This document shows positions 45,186 to 54,517 of a DNA stretch of 64,000 nucleotides, one piece after another. Origin of the DNA: Pseudodesulfovibrio sp. 5S69 (GTDB taxonomy: Bacteria; Desulfobacterota; Desulfovibrionia; Desulfovibrionales; Desulfovibrionaceae); contig NZ_CP146609.1 in assembly GCF_037094465.1 (NCBI RefSeq), positions 992,001 to 1,056,000 of the forward strand. The letters run 5' to 3'. Under the pieces are notes generated by a model. It was not told the DNA's origin. It saw nothing but the letters and a program-made list of their open reading frames with translations, and did not search any database. The position numbers and the translations under genes are program-made. Positions within the stretch are counted from its first letter, which is position 1; each line of letters starts with the position of its first letter.

Positions 45186-45501
45186 TTCGGAGTACTACTG
45201 GCTGGTCGCTCTGCTCCTGGGGCTGGGGACCTTCCTGATCCGCTTCTCCTTCATCCTTGTCGTGGACCGGGTGACCTTTCCCGAGGCCGTAGTGCGCATG
45301 CTCCGTTTCATCCCGGCTTCGGTCCTGCCCGCCATCATCGTGCCCGCGGTCCTGCTGCACGGCACCGACGGCGGGCCCGTCGGCCTGGCCCGGCCCGTGG
45401 CCGCCCTGGTCGCCGTGCTGGCGGCCCGGAAGACCCGCAACATCCTGGTGACCATCCTCAGCGGGATGGCGACGCTCTGGCTCCTGCGCGCCATACTGTA
45501 G
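45178..45501 (+). CDS. azlD: Branched-chain amino acid exporter small subunit AzlD
   Basis: 107 residues with about four hydrophobic helices: 'YYWLVALLLGLGTFLIRFSFIL', 'RFIPASVLPAIIVPAVLL', 'ALVAVLAARKTRNILVTIL'. This matches the AzlD/YgaH small subunit. GTG 45178 is chosen because GAGGAGG lies 7 nt upstream and the start overlaps the azlC stop; TTG 45172 is possible. It is the second gene of the azlCD operon. Confidence 0.92.
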   Translation: MTDSEYYWLVALLLGLGTFLIRFSFILVVDRVTFPEAVVRMLRFIPASVLPAIIVPAVLLHGTDGGPVGLARPVAALVAVLAARKTRNILVTILSGMATLWLLRAIL

Positions 45502-45507
45502 CGGGGC

Positions 45508-45570
45508 GGTCCGCCTGGCGGCGGGCCTTGTTGCACGCGGGGGATTGTCCTCGTTTGCGCGACGCCGGTG
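45508..45570 (+). repeat. Solitary degenerate copy of the repeat-tract spacer module
   Basis: CCTGGCGGCGGGCCTTGTTG followed by a GC-rich CGGGGGA..TGCGCG stretch matches the spacer module seen repeatedly in both inverted tracts (for example 9660-9712 and 10481-10530). It shows that the element is dispersed beyond the two large tracts. Confidence 0.65.
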
Positions 45571-45624
45571 TGGGGAACGTGCAGTCTATTTCCGGACCTC
45601 GGCATGGCCCGCCGCAGGAGCCCC

Positions 45625-47217
45625 CTACACCCCTTCGAGGTATTCGAACTTGCCGAGCAGGTCGGCTTCGAGCAAAGCCTGCTCGGCCGTGAGGGCGTCG
45701 GCGATGTCGGCGCGGGTGTGCATGGTCTGCATCTTGTACTTGTTGCCCAGCGCGCTGCCGTGCTCCTGCGCCGAGGTCAGGGATGCCGCGCCGGTGCGTT
45801 TCCTGTGGCGCACGGCCAGGTGGCCCTGGTAGACCGGGAACCGGCCCGCCTCGCACAGCCGCAGGTCGTGCTCCATGTCGTCGTACTGGGACGGGGAAAG
45901 TTGGATGGCGAAGTCGCCGGATTCGAGCAGGGTCCGGGTGCGGAACAGGTGGCAGCAGCCGGTGACCGACGCGCAGGGGCGCAGAAAATCGAATCCGCCG
46001 GTGTCGAGCGTCTGCACGTGCAGGTCCGTGAGCGAAAACGGATTGGGGGCCAGCCGGGTCAGGTCGGCCCGTTCCGTGGGGTCCATGGCCAGGTGGCTGT
46101 CCGCGCTCTGGATGCACAGCGGGTTGGCGTGGTCCACCACCTTGCAGCCCCATACGCCCGCCTCGGGATAGCGCTTGACCGCCGCGCCCAACCGGGCCAG
46201 CCAGTCGGGCGGCAGCTCCACGTCGTCGTCGAGATAGCAGCAGAAATCGTGCGCCTGCACCGCGTCCAGATGGAGCAGCCAGTTGCGCGCGGCGGCCGCT
46301 CCGATGTTCACCGGCAAGGAAACCACCGTGAACCGGTCCGCGCCGAGAACGTCTGCGAACCGCGCCCCCCGGCGGGCCAGGACCTCGGCGGTTCCGTCCG
46401 TGGACCCGTTATCCAGGACGAAGACCGAACAGCCGGTCAGGTCGGCGGCGAGCAGCGAGGCGAGGGTGGCGTCGAGTTCGTCCGCCTTGTTCCAGGAATA
46501 GAGCAGCACGGCGGTCCGGCCAGGCAGCGGGCAACGCTGAACGGCCACACCCGAGAGCGCGTCAAAGGCGCGCAGGACCAGACTCGCGTTCCACGGGGCT
46601 CGGCGGGCGGCGGCGAGCAGCGCTTCCGGGGGCGGAGTTCCCATGGGGGAAAACAGGGCTCGGGCGCGTGTCATGGCCACGCCGAGGACCGGGCGGACGG
46701 CCTCGGGCGCCACGGCCTCCAGGCAGGCGAAGACGAAGTCCGGGGCGTTTTCCACCGCGCCGACGGTTACGGCCTGCTCGCGCCAGAACAGGTTGCCGGG
46801 CTCGTCGCGCACGGCCCGGTCCAGGAAGGCGCGGATCCGACCGAAATCGCGGGCGGCCAGGATGTCGAGCAGCGGCGCGGCGTCGGCCGGACGCGTCCAA
46901 TGGTCGGCCAGGATGCGCAGCCGGGCCAGGGTTTCGGGGGGCAGCAGGGCCACGGCAGATCCGGTGGCCAGCAGTTCGGCGGCCAGCCCGCCGTCCAGCG
47001 GATGGTCGGCGGCCAGGGTGTTCAGGGCGTCCCCGGCGATCTCGGCGAGGGCCCCCGCGAGGGTTTCCGCAAGCTCGGTCCGGCCCGCGCGCAGGCAGCG
47101 CCCGGCCACGTCGAGCAGGTGGGACCGGCCCGTGAACCCCAGGCGCAGCAGGGCCTTGAGGTCTTCGGGCAGGGCGCGCCAGAAGGCGGCCGGAGCGTCA
47201 GCGCGGCCCGTGCTCAT
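45625..47217 (-). CDS. Family 2 glycosyltransferase with long N-terminal domain
   Basis: 530 residues. The C-terminal ~300 residues are a GT-A fold family 2 glycosyltransferase: 'AVLLYSWNKADELDATLASLLAADL', 'FVLDNGSTDGTAEVL' and the metal-binding 'CCYLDDDVELPPDWL'. The N-terminal ~230 residues are Ala/Leu-rich helical sequence resembling TPR-like scaffolds; I do not recognise them. It probably transfers a sugar to a surface polysaccharide or glycoprotein. ATG 47217 overlaps the upstream deacetylase-glycosyltransferase gene by 20 nt, pointing to translational coupling. Confidence 0.88.
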   Translation of the reverse strand: MSTGRADAPAAFWRALPEDLKALLRLGFTGRSHLLDVAGRCLRAGRTELAETLAGALAEIAGDALNTLAADHPLDGGLAAELLATGSAVALLPPETLARLRILADHWTRPADAAPLLDILAARDFGRIRAFLDRAVRDEPGNLFWREQAVTVGAVENAPDFVFACLEAVAPEAVRPVLGVAMTRARALFSPMGTPPPEALLAAARRAPWNASLVLRAFDALSGVAVQRCPLPGRTAVLLYSWNKADELDATLASLLAADLTGCSVFVLDNGSTDGTAEVLARRGARFADVLGADRFTVVSLPVNIGAAAARNWLLHLDAVQAHDFCCYLDDDVELPPDWLARLGAAVKRYPEAGVWGCKVVDHANPLCIQSADSHLAMDPTERADLTRLAPNPFSLTDLHVQTLDTGGFDFLRPCASVTGCCHLFRTRTLLESGDFAIQLSPSQYDDMEHDLRLCEAGRFPVYQGHLAVRHRKRTGAASLTSAQEHGSALGNKYKMQTMHTRADIADALTAEQALLEADLLGKFEYLEGV

Positions 47218-49330
47218 GGGGATGTTCCTCCACATCCGCCGCAGCCTCGGCGGGCGGTTCGGGCACGGCCATGTCCTCAATGGGCAGGGGCTCGTACAGC
47301 CGCTCGCCCATGTACACGCGCATGAGGTTGCGCCCTTTGACCTCGGGCGTCAGCAGGGTGCGCACCACCCGGCGGCCCGCCAGGCCCAGGGCGAACCGCT
47401 TCGGCGGGTCCTCGGCCAGCAGGCGCATCTTTTCGGCCAGGCAGTCCGCGTCCTCGGACGCGCAGAGAAAGCCGTTCACGTTGTCGCGGACCACCTCGGG
47501 GATGCCGCCCACGCGGGTGCACACTGCGGGCAGGCCGAGGTCGAACCCTTCGAGCAGGGCGTTGGGCAGGCTCTCCTTGCGCGAGGAGATGACCTGGACG
47601 TCGGCGAAGCGCAGCTCGTCCAGGACCTCGGCGTGGGGAATCTCGCCCGCGTTGCGGTAGCGCTCGCGGACCACCGGGGTGAATATGTCGTCGAACTTGG
47701 CCAGCTTGTCGTCGGTCACGCCCACGCCCACGAACTCCAGGTCGCGCGCCCCGCCTTGGCAGAGGCGGTCGGCGGCCTTGAGAAAGACATCGAACCCCTT
47801 GATGTCCACGGAGTTGCCCACGTAGATGTAGCGCGTGCCCCGCTTCTTGCGCGGCCTGGGCTCGCCGAGATCCGGCCCGGCATAAGCGTTGTAGATCACG
47901 TTGAGGCGCTTGCCCCGCACCCAGTATTTGCGCATGACCTCGGCGCACTGGGCCGAGTTGGCGATGACCCCGTCGCTCAGCGCGGTCCATAGGAAGAACA
48001 CGGCGTTGGGCTTGGAGATGACGCCCCGGTTGATGAACAGCCTGAACTTCGCGCCCATGAGCCGGGCCAGCACGCCCATCTTGTACGCCCGGTTGTGGAA
48101 GGTGTGGACCACGTCGATGCGCTTTTCCGCGATGAGCGCCTTGAGGAACTTCCCGGCCTGCACGTATTGGCTGAAGCCGTCGAAGTGGATGACCTCCACG
48201 TTTTCACCTTTCAGGGGGTCGAGAGCCCCGTTGATGGCCGTGTCCGGGGTGACCACCGCGTAGACCTTCAGCCCCATGTCCGCCATGGCCTTGATGTTGT
48301 TGACCATCTGGCGGCTGCCGCCGGACAGCTTGTTGGAGTCCGTGGCGTAGAGCACGGAGGATATCTCCGGCTTCTTGCGGTATTTCTTGAAAAATAACCT
48401 GGACGACGTGGTCCCCGCGTACATGCGCAGCCGGGCCTGGACCCACTTGCCGTCCTTCTTGGCGGACACCCCGAGCCTGTTGAGCCGGAAGGGATCGGTG
48501 CCCCGCGTGTTGGACCACCGCTCCAGGGTGAAGGCCCCCGCGTATCCGGCCGCCTTCAGTTCCTCTTCGGCCACCGGGTCGAATTGGCCCCAGGGCCAGC
48601 AGAAGAGCTGCTCGTCCAGGCCGTTCAGTTCGCGCATGCGCTTGATGCTGCGGCGAAAGTCCCGGCGGCAGAAGGCCCGGCGTTCCGCCTCGCTCCGTTT
48701 GACGAAGCGCGGCTCGCCCCGGCCCTCGAACACGGGCCAGAAACCGTCATGGACGTATCCGCTGCCCGCCTTGAAGGTCGGCCAGCCGTCCTGGTGGCCG
48801 GGGTAGACGGCCCAGCCGCCCCAGTGGGCTCCCGGGTCCCCGAGCGGGGCGAGCGGGATGAGGTTGGTGAACGCGGCCTGGTGGCGGCAGCCGTGGGAGA
48901 AGACCTCCATGCCCTTGTCGAGCATGGCCCGGATCTCGCCTTCATTAATGAATTGGGAGAAGTCGCCGTCGATAAAGGCGGCCCGGAATACCTCGCGCAT
49001 GTGCCGCATCGCGGGCGCGGTCTCGGGCGTGCGCACCCCGCCGGGCACGGTAAAGTCCGTGAGGGCGAAGAAGGTCCCGGTCATGTTCCGTTTTTCCAGC
49101 TCCGGAACCACGGTGATCCAGTTGGACACGTGGCCGTCGTCGAAGGTCAGGACCAGGGATTTCTTCGGCGGCTTCATCTCCCCTCGCGTCACGGCCAGCA
49201 GGTCGCGGGCCGAGATGGTCCGCCAACCCGCGTCGGTCATGGCGTCGAGGTGCTCGCGAAACATTTCGGGCGTGTGCCCGTTCACGTCGGACACGTTGTG
49301 GTAGCAGAGGACGGGTATGGATATGCTCAT
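47198..49330 (-). CDS. Polysaccharide deacetylase fused to family 4 glycosyltransferase
   Basis: 710 residues. Residues 1-330 form a NodB/CE4 polysaccharide deacetylase ('VLCYHNVSDVNGHTPEMF', 'LVLTFDDGHVSNWITV', 'VFSHGCRHQAAFTNL', 'FCWPWGQFDPVAEEEL'). Residues ~345-690 form a GT-B glycosyltransferase ('GNSVDIKGFDVFLKAADRL', 'SSRKESLPNALLEGFDLGLPAVCTRVGGIPEVV'). It may both trim and extend an N-acetylated surface glycan, an unusual pairing on one chain. ATG 49330 begins the conserved 'ISIPVLCYHN'. The downstream GT2 gene overlaps its 3' end. Confidence 0.92.
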   Translation of the reverse strand: MSISIPVLCYHNVSDVNGHTPEMFREHLDAMTDAGWRTISARDLLAVTRGEMKPPKKSLVLTFDDGHVSNWITVVPELEKRNMTGTFFALTDFTVPGGVRTPETAPAMRHMREVFRAAFIDGDFSQFINEGEIRAMLDKGMEVFSHGCRHQAAFTNLIPLAPLGDPGAHWGGWAVYPGHQDGWPTFKAGSGYVHDGFWPVFEGRGEPRFVKRSEAERRAFCRRDFRRSIKRMRELNGLDEQLFCWPWGQFDPVAEEELKAAGYAGAFTLERWSNTRGTDPFRLNRLGVSAKKDGKWVQARLRMYAGTTSSRLFFKKYRKKPEISSVLYATDSNKLSGGSRQMVNNIKAMADMGLKVYAVVTPDTAINGALDPLKGENVEVIHFDGFSQYVQAGKFLKALIAEKRIDVVHTFHNRAYKMGVLARLMGAKFRLFINRGVISKPNAVFFLWTALSDGVIANSAQCAEVMRKYWVRGKRLNVIYNAYAGPDLGEPRPRKKRGTRYIYVGNSVDIKGFDVFLKAADRLCQGGARDLEFVGVGVTDDKLAKFDDIFTPVVRERYRNAGEIPHAEVLDELRFADVQVISSRKESLPNALLEGFDLGLPAVCTRVGGIPEVVRDNVNGFLCASEDADCLAEKMRLLAEDPPKRFALGLAGRRVVRTLLTPEVKGRNLMRVYMGERLYEPLPIEDMAVPEPPAEAAADVEEHPHEHGPR

Positions 49331-49492
49331 CGTTTTTTCTCGTTTGCGTTCAAGCTTCCGAGAAGTAGCAGATGGGCGGGACCTGAGCAAGAAAGGATGG
49401 AGGAAGCCCCGCGCCCCCGGTCCGGGCCCGGTATGCGGGCAAGTGCGCGAACCCCTTGTAAACTCTTCGAGATACCGCTAATAGAAGTGACC

Positions 49493-50923
49493 ATGACGGC
49501 CAGAACAGTCCTTTTCATCGCGGAACCGCAGTCCGTGACCGCCATCTTTCCCACCTTGCAGAAGGCCGGATTGCAGGCGGGGTTGGCCGACAACCTCAAC
49601 GGTGCGCTGGGGTTCATCAAGAAATCCAGGCCCTGTCTGGTGTTCTGTCGTCCGCGACTGCAGGGATTCGACGCCAGGGCGTTCCTCGCCAAGGGGGCCG
49701 AGACCCCCGGGTTCCCGCCCGTGATCATCTTCTCGGCCTCGGGCAACGCCGAGCAGGCCACGGAATTCCTTGAACTCGGGGCGCGCGACTACTGGATCGA
49801 GCCCCTGGCCTGGGAAAAGATCCAACTGGTCCTGCCCGAGGACGAACCCGAGTCGGAACCCGAACCCGCCCCCTGTCCGCCCAAGGTCCAGTCCGTGCCC
49901 GCGGGCAGCGGCTCGCACCAGGGCAGGTTCCAGATCATCGGCCGCCACACCGCCGTGCTGCGCGTGCTCGCCCTGGCCAAACAAGTGGCCGGGTCCAAGG
50001 CGACCGTGCTCATCTCCGGCGAGTCCGGCACCGGCAAGGAGATGTTCGCCCGCTATCTGCATCACAACTCCGACCGCGCGGACAAGCCGTTCGTGGCCAT
50101 CAACTGCGCGGCCCTGCCCGAGCACCTGCTGGAGAGCGAGCTCTTCGGGCACGAAAAGGGCGCCTTCACCGGGGCCATCCAGCGCAAGCTCGGCAAGTTC
50201 GAGCTGGCCGACGGCGGGACCATCCTGCTCGACGAGATCACCGAGATGGACTTGGGCCTCCAGGCCAAGCTGCTACGCGTCCTGCAGGAATCCGAGTTCG
50301 ACCGCGTGGGCGGCGTGGACACGGTCAAGGTCGACATCCGCGTCCTGGCCACCACCAACCGGCGCATCGAGGACACGGTCAAGGAAGGCAAGTTCCGCCA
50401 GGACCTTTACTACCGGCTGAACGTCATCCCACTGGTCCTGCCCGCCCTCAAGGACCGGGGCGACGACGTGCTCCTGCTGGCCGAATATTTCACCAACAAG
50501 TTCACCGCGGCCTACGGGCTCGGCAGGCTCGCCTTCACGGACGAGGCAAAGAAGTGGCTTATGGACTACGATTGGCCCGGCAACGTGCGCGAGTTGCAGA
50601 ACCTCATGGAGCGGGCCGTGCTCCTGGCGGGCCAGGGGCCCATCCGGCCTCGCCATTTTCTCATGGGCGACGAGCAGTGGACCCCGGACGACCTGTCCGC
50701 CATCGACGCGGACCAGCAGGCCGCCTGCGAGGGCGCGCCCCCGTCCACCCCGGACGAGGCCGTGTCGGTCATGCCCCTGCACGAAATGGAGAAGCGGCTT
50801 ATCCTCAAAAGCCTGGAAGAGACCACCGGCAACCGTACCCGCGCGGCCGAGCTGCTCGGCATCTCCGTGCGCACCCTGCGCAACAAGCTCAACGAATACA
50901 AGAAACAGGGCCTGGACGTGTAG
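49493..50923 (+). CDS. Sigma-54-dependent transcriptional activator with degenerate receiver domain
   Basis: 476 residues. The AAA+ core has Walker A 'GESGTGKEMFARYLHH' (about 180), the sigma-54-contacting 'GAFTGAI' (about 224), 'GGTILLDEITEMDL' and 'ATTNRRIEDTVKEGKFRQDLYYRLNVIPL'. A Fis-type HTH ends the protein ('NRTRAAELLGISVRTLRNKLNEYKKQG'). The N-terminal ~120 residues have a receiver fold, but the phospho-acceptor Asp position reads 'LVFCRPRLQGF' and the acidic pair is missing, so phosphorylation is unlikely. It resembles FleQ/FlrA-like atypical activators. It is divergent from the glycosyltransferase pair, which it might control (inference). Confidence 0.93.
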   Translation: MTARTVLFIAEPQSVTAIFPTLQKAGLQAGLADNLNGALGFIKKSRPCLVFCRPRLQGFDARAFLAKGAETPGFPPVIIFSASGNAEQATEFLELGARDYWIEPLAWEKIQLVLPEDEPESEPEPAPCPPKVQSVPAGSGSHQGRFQIIGRHTAVLRVLALAKQVAGSKATVLISGESGTGKEMFARYLHHNSDRADKPFVAINCAALPEHLLESELFGHEKGAFTGAIQRKLGKFELADGGTILLDEITEMDLGLQAKLLRVLQESEFDRVGGVDTVKVDIRVLATTNRRIEDTVKEGKFRQDLYYRLNVIPLVLPALKDRGDDVLLLAEYFTNKFTAAYGLGRLAFTDEAKKWLMDYDWPGNVRELQNLMERAVLLAGQGPIRPRHFLMGDEQWTPDDLSAIDADQQAACEGAPPSTPDEAVSVMPLHEMEKRLILKSLEETTGNRTRAAELLGISVRTLRNKLNEYKKQGLDV

Positions 50924-50925
50924 CC

Positions 50926-51912
50926 TTACCTGGCCGGGGCGTAGAGACAGTCCTGGCTGAGGATGTCCATGGGCGTGTAGGTCACCTCCGGGATGGTCCC
51001 GCCGTCGGCCAGCCGGGTCAGGTACCGGTAGGCCAGCCGCCCCATCTCCTCAAAGTCCAGCCCGATATTCACGTGGCTCAGCCGCTTGGCGAAAAGCTCG
51101 CGCTGCCTGGCGTGGGCCCCGGCAAAGACCAGGACCTTGCCGCCCGTGCTGAGGTTGCGCCGGTAGCGCCGGACCAGGGCCGCGTAGCCGTCGGCCATCT
51201 GCGCCCACCAGCCCACGGAGACGATGACGTCCACCGTGGGGTCGTCGAGCAGGGCCTCCAACTGGTTGAGGGCCTGGGCGTAGTTGTCCCGGCACGGGAT
51301 GGGCGACTGCGGGAGCAGGGTCCACACCGAACCGGGCGTGCCGAACCCGAACTGCTCGCGCACCCCTCGGATGCGGTCGTTCAGGTTGGTGTCGTTCAGC
51401 CCGCCGGTCATGATCGCCACCATGCCGCCCTGTGGCCGGATGCGCTGCGTCTGCCGGGCCAGCACCCGGCCCAACTCCACGTTGTCCGTGCCGATGTAGC
51501 CCGCGCGCAGGGAGTGATACGGCTTCGTGAAATCCGAATCGAAGGTGACCACGGGGATGCCGGCGGCGTGCACGGCTTTGAAGGCGTTCTCGGCCAGGAA
51601 CCGGCTGTGCAGGACCGAGACGGCCAGCCCGTCGGGATTCCGGCGCAACACCTCGCGGATGGCTTCGTCCTGGATGCGGAAATGGGCCTTGCCCTTGCCG
51701 CCGGTCAGGAGCATCCGATCGCCGTTGGCCTCGGCTTCGCTCCTGGCCGCGTTGTAGACCCGGATGAAATTCCCGTCCGCTTCCGATTTGGCCACGATGA
51801 CGAAGAGGCGGCCCTTGCCCAGGCACGATCCGTCCGTCCCCAGGATCGTTCCGAGGATGAGACAGGCCGCCAGCAGGACAAGGCGGCGATGGGCCATCGG
51901 TTTGCTGGACAT
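50926..51912 (-). CDS. Orphan periplasmic sugar-type binding protein (RbsB-like)
   Basis: 328 residues. A signal peptide ('RRLVLLAACLILGTILGTDG') precedes a type I periplasmic-binding fold: 'RLFVIVAKSEADGNFIRVYNAARSEAEANG', 'AAGIPVVTFDSDF', 'RAGYIGTDNVELGRVLARQ', 'DVIVSVGWWAQMADG'. This is the ribose/autoinducer-2 binding family. No transporter subunits are nearby, so it may serve a receptor or a transporter encoded elsewhere. The stop lies only 2 nt from the convergent sigma-54 activator stop, with no terminator between them. Confidence 0.88.
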   Translation of the reverse strand: MSSKPMAHRRLVLLAACLILGTILGTDGSCLGKGRLFVIVAKSEADGNFIRVYNAARSEAEANGDRMLLTGGKGKAHFRIQDEAIREVLRRNPDGLAVSVLHSRFLAENAFKAVHAAGIPVVTFDSDFTKPYHSLRAGYIGTDNVELGRVLARQTQRIRPQGGMVAIMTGGLNDTNLNDRIRGVREQFGFGTPGSVWTLLPQSPIPCRDNYAQALNQLEALLDDPTVDVIVSVGWWAQMADGYAALVRRYRRNLSTGGKVLVFAGAHARQRELFAKRLSHVNIGLDFEEMGRLAYRYLTRLADGGTIPEVTYTPMDILSQDCLYAPAR

Positions 51913-52022
51913 GAGCCCGGATTAACCCCTTGAATATGCGATGCACATTATTTTTCGCAGGGCGCAGGCCTCTCTCCGCTTCGAGGCGGGGGCCTGCCGG
52001 GAAGGCCGATGCGGGGAGTGGG

Positions 52023-52805
52023 CTACCGGAGCAGTAGCTGCTGCCCCTTGGAGAAGCACCGCTTCCTGACCAGGTTGGTGACGATCAGGGCCCCCACGGC
52101 GGTGGACGCCACCAACATGAGCATGACCACGATCTGGTAGCGGATGGCGGTGAGCGGATCGGTGCCGGACAGGATCTGGCCGGTCATCATGCCGGGCAGG
52201 GAGACCAACCCCACGGCCATGAGGGAGTTGATGGACGGGATCATGCCCGCGCGGATCGCCCCGGCCATGATTTCGCGCGAGGCCTCGCGGTAGTCCGCGC
52301 CGAGGGCGAGCCTCATTTCGACTTCGCTCCGGCGGGCCTTGAGGTCCGAGAAGAGGCGGTCCAGGCAGATGGAGATGGCGGTCATGGAGTTGCCCACGAT
52401 CATGCCGGCCAAGGGGATGAAATACTGCGGCGTCCACCACGGCCGGGCGCCCACGATGACCCCGGTGACCACCATGGTGACCAGGGAGTAGGACACGAGC
52501 ATGGACAGGAAGGTGGGGATCACGAAGGGGATGGCCCGCTCCTTGACCCGTCCCCGAATGATGTGCACGGCGGCGGCGACCATGAATGCGTACAGGAGCA
52601 GGACCAGCCAGGAGATGCGCACCTCGAAGACGAATTTGAGGACGTAGCCCATGAGGAAGAGTTGGGCGAAGGTGCGCACCGTACCCACGGCCAGGTCGCG
52701 GCCCAGGCCGAGCTTCTGGACGAAGGAGGTCGCCCCGGCCAGGAGCACGAAGCCGAGGCACAGCGCCAGTTGCAGCGGGCCTATTTCGATGATGTGCGGG
52801 GTCAT
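52023..52805 (-). CDS. fetB: FetB-type iron export ABC permease
   Basis: 260 residues with about six or seven transmembrane helices. Conserved segments include 'GLGRDLAVGTVRTFAQLFLMGYVL', 'PLAGMIVGNSMTAISICLDRL' and 'GMIPSINSLMAVGLVSLPGMMTGQILSG', the UPF0014/FetB pattern. With FetA it exports iron and helps resist oxidative stress (family knowledge). Its ATG overlaps the fetA stop by 4 nt. About 110 nt without any gene follow before the binding-protein gene. Confidence 0.93.
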   Translation of the reverse strand: MTPHIIEIGPLQLALCLGFVLLAGATSFVQKLGLGRDLAVGTVRTFAQLFLMGYVLKFVFEVRISWLVLLLYAFMVAAAVHIIRGRVKERAIPFVIPTFLSMLVSYSLVTMVVTGVIVGARPWWTPQYFIPLAGMIVGNSMTAISICLDRLFSDLKARRSEVEMRLALGADYREASREIMAGAIRAGMIPSINSLMAVGLVSLPGMMTGQILSGTDPLTAIRYQIVVMLMLVASTAVGALIVTNLVRKRCFSKGQQLLLR

Positions 52806-53455
52806 GAAAGGACCAGCCTCCGGTCTTCCAAGCTGATGAAATGGGTCACGCCCTCGGGCACGGTCTCGGAGTGGGAGATCATGACCACGGTGACGCCGTC
52901 CCCGGCCAACCCTCGGGTGCGGTCCAGGACCACCCCGGCCGAATGGGCGTCCAGGGAGGCGGTGGGCTCGTCCAGGAGGATCACCTCGGGCGAGAGGAGC
53001 AGGGAGCGGGTCAGGCAGATCCGCTGGGCCTGGCCCACGGAGAGCTTGTCCGCCCGTGATTCCAGGGTCACGCCCTCCAGCAGGAAGGCCGAGAGCTGGG
53101 CGGCCATCTCTTCGTCCGGGGGCGGGGGCAGTTTCGCGTTGGCCTTGAACGAGAAGGGCAGGAGCAGGTTGTCGCGCACCGTGCCGGGCAGGAGCGTGGG
53201 CAGTTGCTGCACGTAGGCCACGCGCCGGCGCAGCTCGGCCGGAGGGATGTCGCGGATGGGCGTGCCCCGGAAGGAGATGGTCCCGGCCTGGACCTCCTCC
53301 AGGCGGCAGAGGAGGCGCAGCAGGGTGGACTTGCCCGCGCCGGACGGGCCGCGCAGCAAATGGTAGCCGCCGGGCTCGATCGTGAGCGAGGCGTCCTTGA
53401 GGATGGTCGGGCCGTCAGGGTAGGCGAAGGAGATCCGGTCAAGGGCAAGGGACAC
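52802..53455 (-). CDS. fetA: FetA-type iron export ABC ATPase
   Basis: 217 residues. Walker A 'GPSGAGKSTLLRLLCRL' (about 37), Q-loop 'VAYVQQLPTLLPGTV', Walker B 'VILLDEPTASLDAHS' and the switch His in 'VMISHSE' are present. The signature is 'LSVGQAQR' rather than LSGGQ, which is common in FetA-like ATPases. It follows the TPR gene by 3 nt and overlaps fetB by 4 nt, so the three genes form one operon. Confidence 0.93.
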   Translation of the reverse strand: MSLALDRISFAYPDGPTILKDASLTIEPGGYHLLRGPSGAGKSTLLRLLCRLEEVQAGTISFRGTPIRDIPPAELRRRVAYVQQLPTLLPGTVRDNLLLPFSFKANAKLPPPPDEEMAAQLSAFLLEGVTLESRADKLSVGQAQRICLTRSLLLSPEVILLDEPTASLDAHSAGVVLDRTRGLAGDGVTVVMISHSETVPEGVTHFISLEDRRLVLS

Positions 53456-53458
53456 GGA

Positions 53459-54295
53459 CTATTCCGCCTTCCCGTCGAGAAAATCCAGGAAGCGCAGGGC
53501 GGCCTCCATGGCCGGGTTGAGCTCCAAGGCGCGTTGCAGGTTCTCCCTGCATTCGGCCTCGTCGCCGCGCTCGAAGTAGGCCCTGGCGATGTTGTAGAAC
53601 AGATTTTCGTCGTCCTCGGAGATGGCCAGCGCGCGGGCGTAGTACTCCACGGCCTGGTCCGTGAGCCCGGACTTGCGCAGGTTGATGCCGAACTCGTTGA
53701 ACAGGTGCTTGTGCTCCGGGGAGAAGGCCGCGTCCAGGGCGACCACGCGCTTGAAGATGTCCCCGGCCTTGTCCGCGTCGCCCCGGGCCATGTAGGTCAG
53801 CCCCAAGCCGAAGTTGGCCCGGACGTTCTTCTCGTCCAGCCCCAGGGCGGATTCGAATTCGAACTGGGCGGAGTAGAGGGCCCCCTGGCCGCGCTGCCCC
53901 TCGGCCCGCACGAGGGTGTCCCTGAGCTCGCACATGCGCGGGAAGACCTCGGCCTGGTAGAATTCGATCTCCGGGCTGAACCGGGAGAGGAAATCGGGCA
54001 GGGGGACGGCCTTCTTGGGGCCGGTGGGGACATTGTGGCTGTTCAGGGGCCGGACCTGTATGATGCGGGTGCCGTCGGCGTCGGGCTCGCCTTCTTCGGC
54101 GAACCAGTAGGCCTTCTGCACGGCCTTGCGCTGAGTGGTGCCGGTGCCCACCTGGGACACGGACTGGGTGGAGAACGCGCCGGAGATCTTCTCCACGCGG
54201 ACGTCGGCGGGGATCCCGGCGCGCTTGGGGCCGCCCTTCGCGCGGGCGTCTTTCTTGCGGGCCGGGCCCAAGGTCAGGGTTTCGTCTAGGTTCAC
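53459..54295 (-). CDS. TPR-repeat protein, first gene of the fetAB operon
   Basis: 278 residues from GTG 54295. The N-terminal ~120 residues are basic then mixed ('ADVRVEKISGAFSTQSVSQVGTG') and unrecognised. From about 140 there are TPR motifs: 'ALYSAQFEFESALGLDEKNVRANFGLGLTYMARGDADKAGDIF', 'GLTDQAVEYYARALAISEDDENLFYNIARAYFERGDEAEC'. No signal peptide is present, so it is likely cytoplasmic. It ends 3 nt before fetA. Its place in the iron-export operon suggests an accessory or simply linked role; no known FetAB system requires a TPR protein to my knowledge. Confidence 0.85.
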   Translation of the reverse strand: MNLDETLTLGPARKKDARAKGGPKRAGIPADVRVEKISGAFSTQSVSQVGTGTTQRKAVQKAYWFAEEGEPDADGTRIIQVRPLNSHNVPTGPKKAVPLPDFLSRFSPEIEFYQAEVFPRMCELRDTLVRAEGQRGQGALYSAQFEFESALGLDEKNVRANFGLGLTYMARGDADKAGDIFKRVVALDAAFSPEHKHLFNEFGINLRKSGLTDQAVEYYARALAISEDDENLFYNIARAYFERGDEAECRENLQRALELNPAMEAALRFLDFLDGKAE

Positions 54296-54517
54296 GGCAT
54301 AGCCTCGAGTTCTCGAAAATGGGGCGAAAAAAAAAGATACACTCGGCCCATTCGGATGGCAACCGGTCTAACGGTTGAGTTGGATGGTTTCGCCAAATGG
54401 TGACAATCGCCCGTATATCCGCTACAGGCAAGGGCGACGGACCGTCCCCAACGCCTCTGTCAGCATCGGAAGAGTCCCTGCGCCAGCATTTGTGCCATCG
54501 ACAACGGAGAAAAACAC

